Source: Vicingaceae bacterium (GTDB lineage Bacteria; Bacteroidota; Bacteroidia; Flavobacteriales_E; Vicingaceae). Taken from it: DNA of 64,000 nucleotides. Shown here one piece after another: positions 46,388 through 55,178 of the stretch (positions are counted from its first letter, which is position 1; each line of letters opens with the position of its first letter). The position numbers were made by a program, and so were the translations under genes. The notes beneath the pieces were generated by a model. The model ran no database searches. It worked only from the letters and a program-made list of their open reading frames with translations, and was not told the DNA's origin. The DNA lies in assembly GCA_026003395.1 (NCBI GenBank), contig BPHE01000001.1, positions 122,731 through 186,730 of the forward strand, read 5' to 3'.

Positions 46388-46430
46388 ACCATCATTTGAT
46401 TTTTTTTTGCTTTAATAAATTTCTCAAAGA

Positions 46431-47543
46431 TTATTTGTTTTCAATAAATTTTAACAATTCGTCTTTTGAAGAGGAATATTGCAAAGCATCTGCCACCAAA
46501 TAATAATTTTGAGGGTCATGGCAATAGCGGTAGGCAAACTTTGCCAGCTCCAGGCGTGCACTTTCAAAATCAAATGCTTTGACAATTTCCTTAATTTGAA
46601 GGGCTGTGAAACATCCCCTACTCTTAATGGCATTCTTTGCAAGATTAAGACGGGTATTATTAAAGTTTTCATTTTTGATACTTCTCAACAAATCGTTTAA
46701 TTCATTTATCGTGGGAGGACAAGGTGTCTGAGTCGCTTGATTATTTCCTACCTGATTGCCATTTGAATTGTTAAGCGGCTGTCCACCACCTTGTGAATGC
46801 AAAAACTGAATGAATGAACTTTTTAAAGATTCGCTATTGAAAACATACATTGCATGATAAAAATTATCACGGTCAAAAACATTTGGCCAAACAGCTTGCA
46901 AGTAGCTCAACCGGAAACTTTCATCATCAAACAATGTGGATATTTTCATAATTTGAGCGGTTGACATACAGTTGCTTTTGGTAATGTTGATAGCCAAGGC
47001 CAATTTTTGAGATAAATCCGGCTGGCTTTGAATCTGATAAACATATTCCATAAATTGATTTTCATTAATTGGAGCCCGGCAACCTGCTGTTCCACCGTAT
47101 TGATTCACATTAGGATAGGGTAATGCGGGGAATGTAATTACCGGAGTATTATTGTAAACAGGATTGAAATCTTGTTGACGAACCATAAAATCATATAATC
47201 TGAAAGCAGATGAAAAGTAAGCAAAGGCATCCAATACGGTAAAATAATTTTCTTTGTCGAGCGTATTAAAATATGCTGCCTGACAAAAACGTAGCTTCAA
47301 CTCTTCGTCAACAAACATAAATGCAATAGAACGCACTTGCATGGAATACAGGCAATATTCAGACAAAATCCGCATGGCTTTTTGCCATTTGTTTTGTTCG
47401 CTTATCGTAATCGACAACTCATTGAGCCGCGCCTGAAACATTTGGTCGGGTATGGGACCTCTGCACTGAACATTTTGATTGTATAACTTGTGATTTGGCA
47501 GATAAATAAGAAAGAATAACAACAATAGTTTTACCGTTTTCAT
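46431..47543 (-). CDS. Secreted protein with three DUF4476 repeats
   Basis: 370 residues from the ATG at 47543 (Met at 47552 is an alternative). Signal peptide about 1-22 (LLLLFFLIYLPNHKLYNQ). Three related helical units of about 85-95 residues follow, each with a conserved Cys before a pattern of the form QI-KI-x-x-FDxExxRL and then Y-x-x-x-x-D: near Cys60, Cys193 and Cys297. These are DUF4476 domains, function unknown, common in Bacteroidota periplasmic or surface proteins. The frame extends to 47597, but that would overlap the binding-protein gene and precede the signal peptide. Confidence 0.78.
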   Translation of the reverse strand: MKTVKLLLLFFLIYLPNHKLYNQNVQCRGPIPDQMFQARLNELSITISEQNKWQKAMRILSEYCLYSMQVRSIAFMFVDEELKLRFCQAAYFNTLDKENYFTVLDAFAYFSSAFRLYDFMVRQQDFNPVYNNTPVITFPALPYPNVNQYGGTAGCRAPINENQFMEYVYQIQSQPDLSQKLALAINITKSNCMSTAQIMKISTLFDDESFRLSYLQAVWPNVFDRDNFYHAMYVFNSESLKSSFIQFLHSQGGGQPLNNSNGNQVGNNQATQTPCPPTINELNDLLRSIKNENFNNTRLNLAKNAIKSRGCFTALQIKEIVKAFDFESARLELAKFAYRYCHDPQNYYLVADALQYSSSKDELLKFIENK

Positions 47544-47574
47544 ATTTTCCATTTTTTGAGATAAAAATCCAAAA

Positions 47575-48423
47575 TCATACCAAACCTTCTTCTTCATGGA
47601 AACATTTTTCCATCCACGGCATCACTTCCAAAATAAACGAAGGCCCATGATGCGCCAAAAAATCATGAATTCCGGGAGTGATAAAAACTTTCCCGTTCTT
47701 TATTGCATCTACATTACCTAACCTATCTTTTAACCAATTTTTAATTTTCATGAAATCTCTATTTTTTGAAAACATTTTTGGCTCATAAATGATAATCTCG
47801 GGATTGGCCGCACGGGTATATTCATCATCAGGAGTCATCCATTCCACCGGTTTGGAAGAATAAATATTTTCCCCACCACATATAGAAATCCCATCGGTAA
47901 TATAACTGTATGTACCAAACGTCACAGGTCCGCCTAAATCAATTTCTACATAGACACGTGGGATGTTAGTTCTTGATTTTGAAGTCATTTCACAAAGTTT
48001 TTGAAGTAAAATTTTTTGCAATTTTCTTGCATCGTTTGCATATCCTGCCACCAAACCGGCTTCTATACATGTGGCCATCAATGCCGAAATGGTCGGGGGC
48101 AATGCTACAGCATAGGCCGGATAACTCCCTTTGATTTTCTTTATCAACTCCCATTGATATCCGGTTGTGGTAAAAATGATGTCCGGGTTGACTTCCTTCA
48201 AATCTTTTTCTTTAAACGTATTATAACTGCCCAAAATTTTTTTTGTTCTTGCTTCCGGAGGACGGACACAATAAACGCTGACACCGACTATCTTGTTTCC
48301 ATGTCCCATAAAAAACAACGACTCGGTTATGGCCGGACTAAAACTGACTATGCGATTGCAATATTCAGGCAATTCCAAAGCTTCTCCCGTAATCTCGCAA
48401 AATATTTTTCGTTTATTGTTCAT
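47575..48423 (-). CDS. BtuF/FepB-type substrate-binding protein, no signal peptide
   Basis: 282 residues. The Peripla_BP_2 fold is clear from RIVSFSPAITESLFFMG (about 25-41), GSYNTFKEKDLKEVNPDIIF and the second-lobe ANPEIIIYEPK. Family members bind cobalamin, haem or ferric chelates for an ABC importer, yet this protein starts MNNKRKIFCEITGEAL with no signal peptide or lipobox, and no permease or ATPase gene is nearby. It may be cytoplasmic or use a non-classical route. It lies 14 nt after the NamZ-like gene and 31 nt before the DUF4476 gene. Confidence 0.82.
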   Translation of the reverse strand: MNNKRKIFCEITGEALELPEYCNRIVSFSPAITESLFFMGHGNKIVGVSVYCVRPPEARTKKILGSYNTFKEKDLKEVNPDIIFTTTGYQWELIKKIKGSYPAYAVALPPTISALMATCIEAGLVAGYANDARKLQKILLQKLCEMTSKSRTNIPRVYVEIDLGGPVTFGTYSYITDGISICGGENIYSSKPVEWMTPDDEYTRAANPEIIIYEPKMFSKNRDFMKIKNWLKDRLGNVDAIKNGKVFITPGIHDFLAHHGPSFILEVMPWMEKCFHEEEGLV

Positions 48424-48437
48424 ATCTCTTTATAGAT

Positions 48438-49658
48438 TTATGGATACAATAAATATTTTTGTCTCAATTCCAAAAAATGTGCGATATCTTTTTCCCAATA
48501 TTTTCTTAATTCATCGTCACTTTTACCTTGTTTTATCAATGATTTTATGGCAGGGTCGCCGGTTAGCAAATCAAAAAACCTGTTGAAAAATTTATCTTTA
48601 TCAGGAAATGAATTATATGCATCAATCAAATATTGAAAAGTAAAAAATGGTTGTTCAAACCTGAATGTCAACTTCCTGCCATGACACAATTGTCCTTTCA
48701 AAGGAGGGTTCTTGGCGCCCGGTGCAGGCAAAGGAGTGAAAGTATCGGGCATATTTACCAAAGCAGGATGTCCAAAAATCTCAAAAGGAAAGGGTGTGCC
48801 CCTGCCGACGCTAACGGGAGTCCCCTCAAAAAAACACAAACTTGGATAAAGATAAATTGCATTCATCGTACGCAAATTGGGAGATGGAGGCACAGGCACG
48901 GTGTATTTGTCTTGATGTGTGTAGTTTTTGCAAGTAATCACTTTTAGGGAACATACAAGCTTATTATGCAGCCATTTTTCTCCATTTATCATTCCTGCCA
49001 ATTCGCCTAATGTCATACCATGAACCACGGGAATCGGATGCATTCCCACAAAGGATTTCATTCCCGGTTTTAACACAGGACCATCTACGTAAAAACCATT
49101 GGGATTTGGCCTGTCGAGCAATATCAGTGGTATGTTTGCTTCGGCACAGGCTTCCATGACATAATGAAGAGTGCTTAAATATGTATAGAATCGGCAGCCA
49201 ACATCCTGTATGTCAAATAAAACAACATTGACATCCTGCAATTGCTCTTGTGAAGGTTTTTTATTTTTTCCATAAAGGGAAATTATGGGCAATCCGGTTG
49301 CCGAATCTCTTGCGTCGGAAATATGAAAACCCGCATCTGCCTCACCACGAAACCCGTGTTCGGGAGCAAATATTTTGTTTATATCAATGCCCAATCGCAA
49401 TAACGTATCGACCAAATGCGTGTGCTCGATTAAAGCCGTGTGGTTGCATACCACTCCTACTTTTTTTCCTTTAAGCAAAGGCAAGTATTCATCGATACTG
49501 TATGAACCCGGTAGGATTTTTTTTTCTATTTCTTTTGTGCCATTTTTTGATTTATTCAACTCTTGTTGTAAATTTTCCATTTTACCTTCCGGACATTGGA
49601 AGGTAAAAAAACACATTGCAATTAAAACGGGAATAAACCGATATTGAATTTTTGACAT
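48438..49658 (-). CDS. DUF1343 exo-beta-N-acetylmuramidase (NamZ-like)
   Basis: 406 residues with a signal peptide (about 1-21) and Cys16 or Cys22 as possible lipid anchors. Family motifs: GVVCNHTALIEH (about 69-80), FAPEHGFRGEADAG near 99-112, DIQDVGCRFYTYLS near 149-162, and LLDRPNPNG. NamZ enzymes release terminal MurNAc from peptidoglycan fragments and serve wall recycling; that role is taken from characterised DUF1343 members. It heads a three-gene minus run. The 310-nt gap to pdhB holds only a promoter near its far end. Confidence 0.88.
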   Translation of the reverse strand: MSKIQYRFIPVLIAMCFFTFQCPEGKMENLQQELNKSKNGTKEIEKKILPGSYSIDEYLPLLKGKKVGVVCNHTALIEHTHLVDTLLRLGIDINKIFAPEHGFRGEADAGFHISDARDSATGLPIISLYGKNKKPSQEQLQDVNVVLFDIQDVGCRFYTYLSTLHYVMEACAEANIPLILLDRPNPNGFYVDGPVLKPGMKSFVGMHPIPVVHGMTLGELAGMINGEKWLHNKLVCSLKVITCKNYTHQDKYTVPVPPSPNLRTMNAIYLYPSLCFFEGTPVSVGRGTPFPFEIFGHPALVNMPDTFTPLPAPGAKNPPLKGQLCHGRKLTFRFEQPFFTFQYLIDAYNSFPDKDKFFNRFFDLLTGDPAIKSLIKQGKSDDELRKYWEKDIAHFLELRQKYLLYP

Positions 49659-49943
49659 ACTTATTTAAAATAGATTGTAAAATTAGGAAATATCATAACC
49701 TTACAAACTTTTCCTTAACCAACCGATAATTTTGAATTTTCAAGGAATTGTATATAAATGAAAATGCATTAAAAAATTGGATGCAAGGTCAAAAAAGCAC
49801 ACCAGTGGACGTGTGAGTAAGTTTTCTTTCATCCGAAAATATTAATCATACAGATGGCAGTTATCAGGAATTAACCATATCCGGGCTGTTATCAGAGCAA
49901 AATAAGAATTAAGCAAGGAAATGAAAATTCCGGATAAAATAAT

Positions 49944-49951
49944 TAAGTTTG
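49944..49951 (+). promoter_or_regulatory. Predicted -7 promoter element for pdhB
   Basis: TAAGTTTG matches TAnnTTTG, 17 nt before the ATG at 49969. It lies inside the upstream frame extension that begins at 49921, so it argues for the later start. Confidence 0.6.
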
Positions 49952-49968
49952 CAGCAAATATCCAATGC

Positions 49969-50949
49969 ATGAGAGAAATTCAATTCAGAGAAGCCCTTAA
50001 TGAAGCCATGCGTGAAGAAATGCGCAGAGATGAAAGGGTTTTTTTAATAGGCGAAGAAGTAGCGGAGTATAATGGTGCCTATAAAGTCAGCAAAGGCATG
50101 TTGGATGAATTCGGACCAAAAAGGGTGATAGATACTCCCATTTCAGAATTGGGTTTTGCCGGCTTGGGCATAGGAGCAGCCATGAAAGGTCTAAGGCCGA
50201 TAGTGGAGTTTATGACTTTTAATTTTTCTTTGGTGGCAATAGACCAAATTATCAACAATGCCGCCAAGGTTAGAAACATGTCAGGCGGGCAATTGTTTGT
50301 ACCCATCGTTTTCAGAGGTCCCACAGGTTCTGCAGGACAGTTGGCAGCGACACACTCACAAAATTTTGAAAATTGGTATGCCAACTGCCCGGGCCTGAAA
50401 GTGGTGGTTCCTTCAAACCCATATGACGCAAAGGGATTGCTTAAATCTGCCATCCGTGACGATGACCCGGTGATTTTCATGGAATCAGAGTTGATGTATG
50501 GCGATAAAGGAGAAGTACCCGAAGGTGAATACTTATTGCCCCTCGGAGTAGCCGATATTAAAAGAAAAGGCACTGATGTTACAATTGTTTCTTTCGGAAA
50601 AATTATAAAAACAGCGTATGCTGCAGCCGATATACTGGCCAAGGAAGGTATTTCATGCGAAATCGTGGATTTACGAACTGTTCGCCCAATTGATTATAAG
50701 ACAGTGATTGAATCGGTGAAAAAAACCAACCGCTGTGTGGTGGTTGAAGAAGCATGGCCTTTGGCTTCGATATCAGCCGAAATTGCTTATATGGTACAAA
50801 AAGAGGCTTTTGATTATTTGGATGCACCAATCAGAAGAGTAACATCCGAAGATGTACCTATGAGCTATGCACCCACGCTCGTGGAAGCCACTCTGCCCAG
50901 TCCTGAAAAGGTAATCAAAGCAGTAAAATCGGTGTTGTATATGTTATAA
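49969..50949 (+). CDS. pdhB: Pyruvate dehydrogenase E1 component, beta subunit
   Basis: 326 residues from the ATG at 49969, where the family start MREIQFREALNEAM begins. Transketolase-like pyrimidine-binding part with GEEVAEYNGAYKVSKGM and DTPISELGFAGLGIGAA, then the C-terminal domain with VDLRTVRPIDYKTV. With the alpha subunit it decarboxylates pyruvate and acetylates the E2 lipoyl domain. The alpha subunit and E2 are not in this window. It is the first gene of the run pdhB-amn-holA-EVE (16-nt gap to amn). Confidence 0.93.
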   Translation: MREIQFREALNEAMREEMRRDERVFLIGEEVAEYNGAYKVSKGMLDEFGPKRVIDTPISELGFAGLGIGAAMKGLRPIVEFMTFNFSLVAIDQIINNAAKVRNMSGGQLFVPIVFRGPTGSAGQLAATHSQNFENWYANCPGLKVVVPSNPYDAKGLLKSAIRDDDPVIFMESELMYGDKGEVPEGEYLLPLGVADIKRKGTDVTIVSFGKIIKTAYAAADILAKEGISCEIVDLRTVRPIDYKTVIESVKKTNRCVVVEEAWPLASISAEIAYMVQKEAFDYLDAPIRRVTSEDVPMSYAPTLVEATLPSPEKVIKAVKSVLYML

Positions 50950-50965
50950 TTAGTCGGATTTTTAA

Positions 50966-51736
50966 ATGATAACAAAAGAAAACATAGTTAAAGATTGGCT
51001 GCCCAGATATACAGGTCGTCCGCTCAATCAATTCGGCCAGTATATTCTATTGACTAATTTTAATAACTATGTTGAAATTTTCAGCCAATTGACCGGAGCA
51101 GAAATTCTTGGACGCGACAAGGCCATGCCCAATGCCACAGCCGAAAATATTACCATCATCAATTTTGGCATGGGTAGTGCCAATGCTGCTACCATCATGG
51201 ATTTGCTTTCTGCTGTAGAAGTGAAGGCCTGTCTTTTTTTGGGAAAGTGTGGCGGATTGAAAAAGAAAAACAAAATTGGAGATTATATTTTACCCATCGC
51301 TGCCATTCGTGGTGAAGGTACATCAGGAGATTATTTCCCTCCCGAAGTACCCGCATTGCCGGCCTTTACGCTCCAACGTGCCGTTTCTACAACGATTCGA
51401 AATTATGAGCGAGATTATTGGACTGGCACCGTCTATACCACCAACCGACGTGTATGGGAACACGACGAATCTTTTAAAGAATATCTTCGAAAAATACGTG
51501 CCATGGCCATTGATATGGAAACGGCCACACTCTTTTCAGTAGGTTTTTTCAACAAAATTCCTACCGGTGCTCTATTGTTGGTATCGGATCAACCCATGAT
51601 TGCTTCAGGTATTAAAACATCAGAAAGCGATAAAAAAGTTACCCAACAATATGTTGAAGAACATATTAAAATAGGTTTGGATTCGTTGAGAGAAATTAGA
51701 GACAATGGTATGAGTGTCCGCCATTTGTTATTTTAA
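50966..51736 (+). CDS. amn: AMP nucleosidase
   Basis: 256 residues, hydrolyses AMP to adenine and ribose 5-phosphate. It has the phosphorylase-type NINFGMGSANAA-like segment (IINFGMGSANAATIMD, about 64-79), LFLGKCGGL (about 91-99), IRGEGTSGDYFPPEVPA (about 110-126) and the base-binding IDMETATLF. It is the short form without the N-terminal regulatory domain of the Escherichia coli enzyme, as usual in Bacteroidota. It lies 3 nt before holA. Confidence 0.92.
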   Translation: MITKENIVKDWLPRYTGRPLNQFGQYILLTNFNNYVEIFSQLTGAEILGRDKAMPNATAENITIINFGMGSANAATIMDLLSAVEVKACLFLGKCGGLKKKNKIGDYILPIAAIRGEGTSGDYFPPEVPALPAFTLQRAVSTTIRNYERDYWTGTVYTTNRRVWEHDESFKEYLRKIRAMAIDMETATLFSVGFFNKIPTGALLLVSDQPMIASGIKTSESDKKVTQQYVEEHIKIGLDSLREIRDNGMSVRHLLF

Positions 51737-51739
51737 GGT

Positions 51740-52747
51740 ATGTCCGAAAAAGAACTTCTACAAGCTATCAAAAACAGGAATCTCAAACCTGTCTATTTAT
51801 TCTATGGCGACGAACCGTTTTTTATTGACCAATATACCGGTTTATTTGAAAAAAATTTCCTGACCGAAGAAGAAAAATCTTTCAACTATACTGTTTTGTA
51901 TGGCTATGAAACCGACATGTATCAAGTTACAGGCGAATGCCGCAGATATCCTTTGATGGGATCACATTCTTTGGTCATTGTCAAAGAAGCTCAAAAAATT
52001 AAAGATTGGACAGCATTAGAGAAATATTTGGAAAATCCGCTTGACTCCACTGTTTTGGTTTTGGCATACAAAGAAGGGGCTCCTGACAGGCGAAAAACTT
52101 TCTTCAAAGCAATCGAAAAGAAAGGTTTGGCCATTGAATTTAAAAAGTTATATGACAATCAGTTGCCAGATTGGATCAAAAAATATGTCTCCGGCAAAGG
52201 ATACCGTATAGATGACAAAACGTCTGTTTGGTTGGCTGAAATGATTGGGAATGATTTGAGAAAACTTACCAATACGCTCGAACAAATATTTCTTTTATCA
52301 GGTCCGGATCAACCATTGACCATCGATTTTTTGTCCTTGCATATTGGTATCAGTAAAGATTTTAATGTTTTTGAGTTGATTGATGCCATTGGGTCGAGAA
52401 ACATAGCGAAAGCTACTTTGATAGTCAATTATCTTGGACAACACAGCAAAGAAAACCCATTTATCATGATTAACAGCATGATTTTCCGCTTTTTTCAGCA
52501 ATTGCTCATTTATCACCAGGGATTAAAACTAAAATGGGACAATAAAATTATGTCTCAAAAAACGGGTCTTCATTTTTATCATCTAAAAAAAATGCCCATG
52601 GTGACAAAAAATTTCAAACTTGAACAAGCAATGGCTGCTATTGAAATTTGTGCACAAATGGATGCCAAGAGTAAAGGGATCAACGCACCGGCCATTGACG
52701 ATGCTTCTTTGTTAAAAGAATTGATTTTTAAAATTTTAAGTTTATGA
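51740..52747 (+). CDS. holA: DNA polymerase III, delta subunit
   Basis: 335 residues. Clamp-loader delta subunit that opens the beta sliding clamp. It starts with LKPVYLFYGDEPFFIDQYTG, the AAA-like N domain without a functional P-loop, as expected, followed by VLAYKEGAPDRRKTFFKAIE and the C-terminal helical collar (NPFIMINSMIFRFFQQLLIY). Length is normal. It overlaps the EVE-domain gene by 4 nt. Confidence 0.93.
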   Translation: MSEKELLQAIKNRNLKPVYLFYGDEPFFIDQYTGLFEKNFLTEEEKSFNYTVLYGYETDMYQVTGECRRYPLMGSHSLVIVKEAQKIKDWTALEKYLENPLDSTVLVLAYKEGAPDRRKTFFKAIEKKGLAIEFKKLYDNQLPDWIKKYVSGKGYRIDDKTSVWLAEMIGNDLRKLTNTLEQIFLLSGPDQPLTIDFLSLHIGISKDFNVFELIDAIGSRNIAKATLIVNYLGQHSKENPFIMINSMIFRFFQQLLIYHQGLKLKWDNKIMSQKTGLHFYHLKKMPMVTKNFKLEQAMAAIEICAQMDAKSKGINAPAIDDASLLKELIFKILSL

Positions 52748-53157
52748 AATATTGGCTCGTTAAATCAGAACCCGGGGCCTATTCCTGGGACACATTTGTG
52801 AAAGATAAAAAAACCAACTGGGATGGTGTGAGAAATTATCAGGCAAGAAATAATCTCAAAGCTATGAAAAAGGGTGACCTTGTGTTGTTTTATCACAGTG
52901 TCAAAGACAAAAAAGTGGTGGGTATAGCACGGGTCACTAAAGAATATTTTCCCGACCCCACAGCCGATAAAGGAGATTGGGTTGCCGTAGAATTAGAGCC
53001 GGTCAAACAGCTTAAAGATCCGGTTGATTTGGAACAAATAAAGTCAACGGATGAATTAAAAAACATCCCTTTAATCAAACAAAGCCGCCTCTCTGTCATG
53101 CCTCTTACCAAGGATGAATTTTTTAAAATACTGGAAATGGCAAATACCCAATTATAG
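52744..53157 (+). CDS. EVE-domain (PUA-like) protein
   Basis: 137 residues covering a whole EVE domain: MKYWLVKSEPGAYSWD at the start, TNWDGVRNYQARNNLKAMKK (about 22-41) and LVLFYHSVKDKKVVGIARV. The fold binds modified bases in nucleic acids; a cytoplasmic RNA- or DNA-reading role is assumed from the family. It overlaps holA by 4 nt and ends the plus-strand run. The convergent 76-nt gap downstream has only a weak hairpin (53161-53186). Confidence 0.9.
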   Translation: MKYWLVKSEPGAYSWDTFVKDKKTNWDGVRNYQARNNLKAMKKGDLVLFYHSVKDKKVVGIARVTKEYFPDPTADKGDWVAVELEPVKQLKDPVDLEQIKSTDELKNIPLIKQSRLSVMPLTKDEFFKILEMANTQL

Positions 53158-53233
53158 TAAATCTATCTGCACAGAGATTTAATTCAATAAATACACATTG
53201 TTCTTCTTTTCTTGTTTTTATTTTATCAATGGC

Positions 53234-54058
53234 TTACTTGAGAGGTATGCTCAGCATTGCCGTATTTACATGCATGGCCAATTGTTTGGTAAATGAAGTG
53301 GAAAATAATTTTTGAATGAAGTTTCTTTTTTTATGCAATGTTACCAATAAATGTATATCATGCTCTGAGAGATAATCCAGAATGGCTTCTTCGGTTTTCT
53401 CATTTTTTTCCGACGACTGATAAATTTCAATATGACCGGGCAAATATTTCCGAAGTTCGCCTGCAACATCATCAAGATCTAGATGCAATGGATCTTTGCT
53501 ATTTTCAATATGTATAAGATGTAGTTTACTATTGAATTTTTCTACCAAATATGCCAATAATTTTGAGGCATCTTCCGGAATCTGATTTTGATTGACAGCC
53601 AAAGCAATGGATGTTGGAGCAATGATGGGTGCTTTTTCGGGAATGACAAATACGGGTAAATGAACATTTTGAATGACAGAAGAAGCGGTGCTTCCCAATA
53701 ATACTTCTTTCAATCCCGAAGCCCCGGTAGTTCCCATGACAATAAAATCATATTGATATTCTTTATTTAATGCTTGAATATTAGAAGATATATTTCCGGC
53801 TTCAATAAAAAACCTGAATTGAGGATGCAAAATGCGGTATTTTGTAGTCAAATTATCAATTAATTCTTTCATATCTTCCTCCCTACTTTGTTTAATCACT
53901 TCATGCATAGAAATCAAAGAACCTCCATTGGTGGGAGGAATATCATACACATTCAAAAGATGAAATTCGGGAGATTCATTTCCAAACAAAAGCAAAGCAT
54001 ATTCAATGGCATGCAATGAAGCTTCAGAAAAGTCGGTTGGTAATAAGATATGTAGCAT
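53234..54058 (-). CDS. Tandem universal stress protein (UspA x2)
   Basis: 274 residues from the ATG at 54058. The first Usp domain (about 1-140) starts MLHILLPTDFSEASLHAIEY and has a complete ATP-binding loop MGTTGASGLKEVLLGSTAS. The second (about 145-274) lacks this loop and is degenerate. Usp proteins respond to energy or oxygen stress. It is preceded by the REC-CRP regulator gene on the same strand, and the gap between them carries a -7 promoter and an ATGAC-N4-GTCAT dyad. The longer frame to 54082 would run through the promoter element. Confidence 0.9.
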   Translation of the reverse strand: MLHILLPTDFSEASLHAIEYALLLFGNESPEFHLLNVYDIPPTNGGSLISMHEVIKQSREEDMKELIDNLTTKYRILHPQFRFFIEAGNISSNIQALNKEYQYDFIVMGTTGASGLKEVLLGSTASSVIQNVHLPVFVIPEKAPIIAPTSIALAVNQNQIPEDASKLLAYLVEKFNSKLHLIHIENSKDPLHLDLDDVAGELRKYLPGHIEIYQSSEKNEKTEEAILDYLSEHDIHLLVTLHKKRNFIQKLFSTSFTKQLAMHVNTAMLSIPLK

Positions 54059-54060
54059 AA

Positions 54061-54078
54061 TTGTAAATTTATTTACAA
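54061..54078. promoter_or_regulatory. AT-rich palindrome at the Usp transcription start
   Basis: TTGTAAATTTATTTACAA, a perfect 8+8 dyad with a 2-nt centre, just before the Usp start codon. It overlaps the end of the -7 element and the expected transcription start. It may be a second operator or a 5' UTR hairpin. Confidence 0.4.
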
Positions 54079-54083
54079 ACATA
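54076..54083 (-). promoter_or_regulatory. Predicted -7 promoter element for the Usp gene
   Basis: The minus strand reads TATGTTTG, an exact fit to TAnnTTTG. There is no -33 TTTG at the right distance, which suits an activator-dependent promoter. Confidence 0.6.
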
Positions 54084-54105
54084 AAGAGGATGGCGCAGAA
54101 AAAAA

Positions 54106-54119
54106 ATGACTTTTGTCAT
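54106..54119. promoter_or_regulatory. FNR/CRP-like operator upstream of the Usp gene
   Basis: ATGAC-TTTT-GTCAT, a perfect 5-4-5 dyad with the half-site spacing of Crp/Fnr sites. Its centre lies about 40 bp upstream of the start predicted from the -7 element, the class II activator position. The Crp-type regulator gene is next to it (stop at 54141), making it the obvious candidate regulator. Confidence 0.5.
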
Positions 54120-54140
54120 ACTTAGACAAAAAAGTGATAT

Positions 54141-55178
54141 TTAAAAAGGTAAATTTTTGAGTTTTTCCGGTTGTAATAAAGTGATGGTGCTTCCTTTGGA
54201 TTTAATATAACCATCTTTGTTGAATTCCGACAATATTCGGATTGCGGTCTCTACGGCGGTTCCGGCCATTGCTGCAAGGTCCTGACGCGAAGCTTTGAAT
54301 GTATTGGATTGTTGAATTTTTGCTAATTCCAATAAGGCAATGGCGATTCTTTTTCTCACACTTTGGTATGCAAGTTCTATCAATTTTTTTTCTTTTTCTT
54401 GTGACTGACCGGCCAATAATTTTATAAATTCTTCGGCAATATGGGCGTTTTTGTTTAACAACTGATAAAATTCATCTGAAGGAATCAACACTACTTCAGA
54501 ATCTTCCAATGCCACGGCCTCGTTAGTGTGTGGTTGTTGTAATATCAAATCCACATACCCGATAAATTCCCCGGATTGATAGATATGAGTGATTAGCTCC
54601 TTTCCATCCTCGGCCAATTTGCTTTCTTTAATTTTCCCTTTTTTTAACAAATATAGAAAATATGCAGGATCCCCCTGTTGAAATAATGTTTCTTTGGTTT
54701 TAAGGTGACGAATTCTTCGATTTTCAGGTTGTTTTAAAGTTTTTTCAACACTGATTTCGGAAAGCCATTTTTCAATAGTATTCAATTTTTTTTCTACCCA
54801 TTGATAAATGGAATTCTTTTTCTCTATACGTTTTTTTAACGCTTCCACCAAATCTTTTTCTTCAAATGGCTTAGTGATATAATCGTCAGCGCCAAGATTC
54901 ATCCCCTTCCGCACATCTTGTTTGTCTGATTTTGCGGTTAAAAAAATAAATGGGATATGTTTTAAGTTTTCATTTTTCTGCAATTCTGCATAAATGGTAT
55001 ACCCATCGATTTTCGGCATCATGATATCACAGACAATGGCATCGGGATTAATCATTTCCAGTTGTTTCAAAGCTTCCCTCCCGTCCGAAAAGGGATATAC
55101 CTCAAAATCATTCAATTCGAGAATCTCCGCAATGTTTTCCAACATGTCTTTGTTGTCTTCAATCACGACCACCCTCAT
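54141..55178 (-). CDS. Response regulator with receiver, cNMP-binding-like and Crp-type HTH domains
   Basis: 345 residues. The receiver (1-115) has acidic Glu7/Asp8, phosphoacceptor Asp51 (IVCDIMMPKIDG), Thr81 and Lys103, all the residues needed for phosphorylation. A cNMP-fold domain (about 150-265, FQQGDPAYFLYLLKKGKI) lacks the arginine that binds cAMP phosphate in CRP. The Crp-type winged helix follows (about 285-335, SRQDLAAMAGTAVETAIRIL). There are no Fe-S cysteines as in FNR. No histidine kinase gene is nearby, so the phosphodonor is elsewhere. It overlaps the YfhO-like gene by 20 nt. Confidence 0.9.
   Translation of the reverse strand: MRVVVIEDNKDMLENIAEILELNDFEVYPFSDGREALKQLEMINPDAIVCDIMMPKIDGYTIYAELQKNENLKHIPFIFLTAKSDKQDVRKGMNLGADDYITKPFEEKDLVEALKKRIEKKNSIYQWVEKKLNTIEKWLSEISVEKTLKQPENRRIRHLKTKETLFQQGDPAYFLYLLKKGKIKESKLAEDGKELITHIYQSGEFIGYVDLILQQPHTNEAVALEDSEVVLIPSDEFYQLLNKNAHIAEEFIKLLAGQSQEKEKKLIELAYQSVRKRIAIALLELAKIQQSNTFKASRQDLAAMAGTAVETAIRILSEFNKDGYIKSKGSTITLLQPEKLKNLPF

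Noticed and set aside
53161..53186. Weak hairpin AAATCT / AGATTT between convergent EVE and Usp genes as a terminator
   Set aside because: Stem is short, AT-only and lacks a T tract on either strand.
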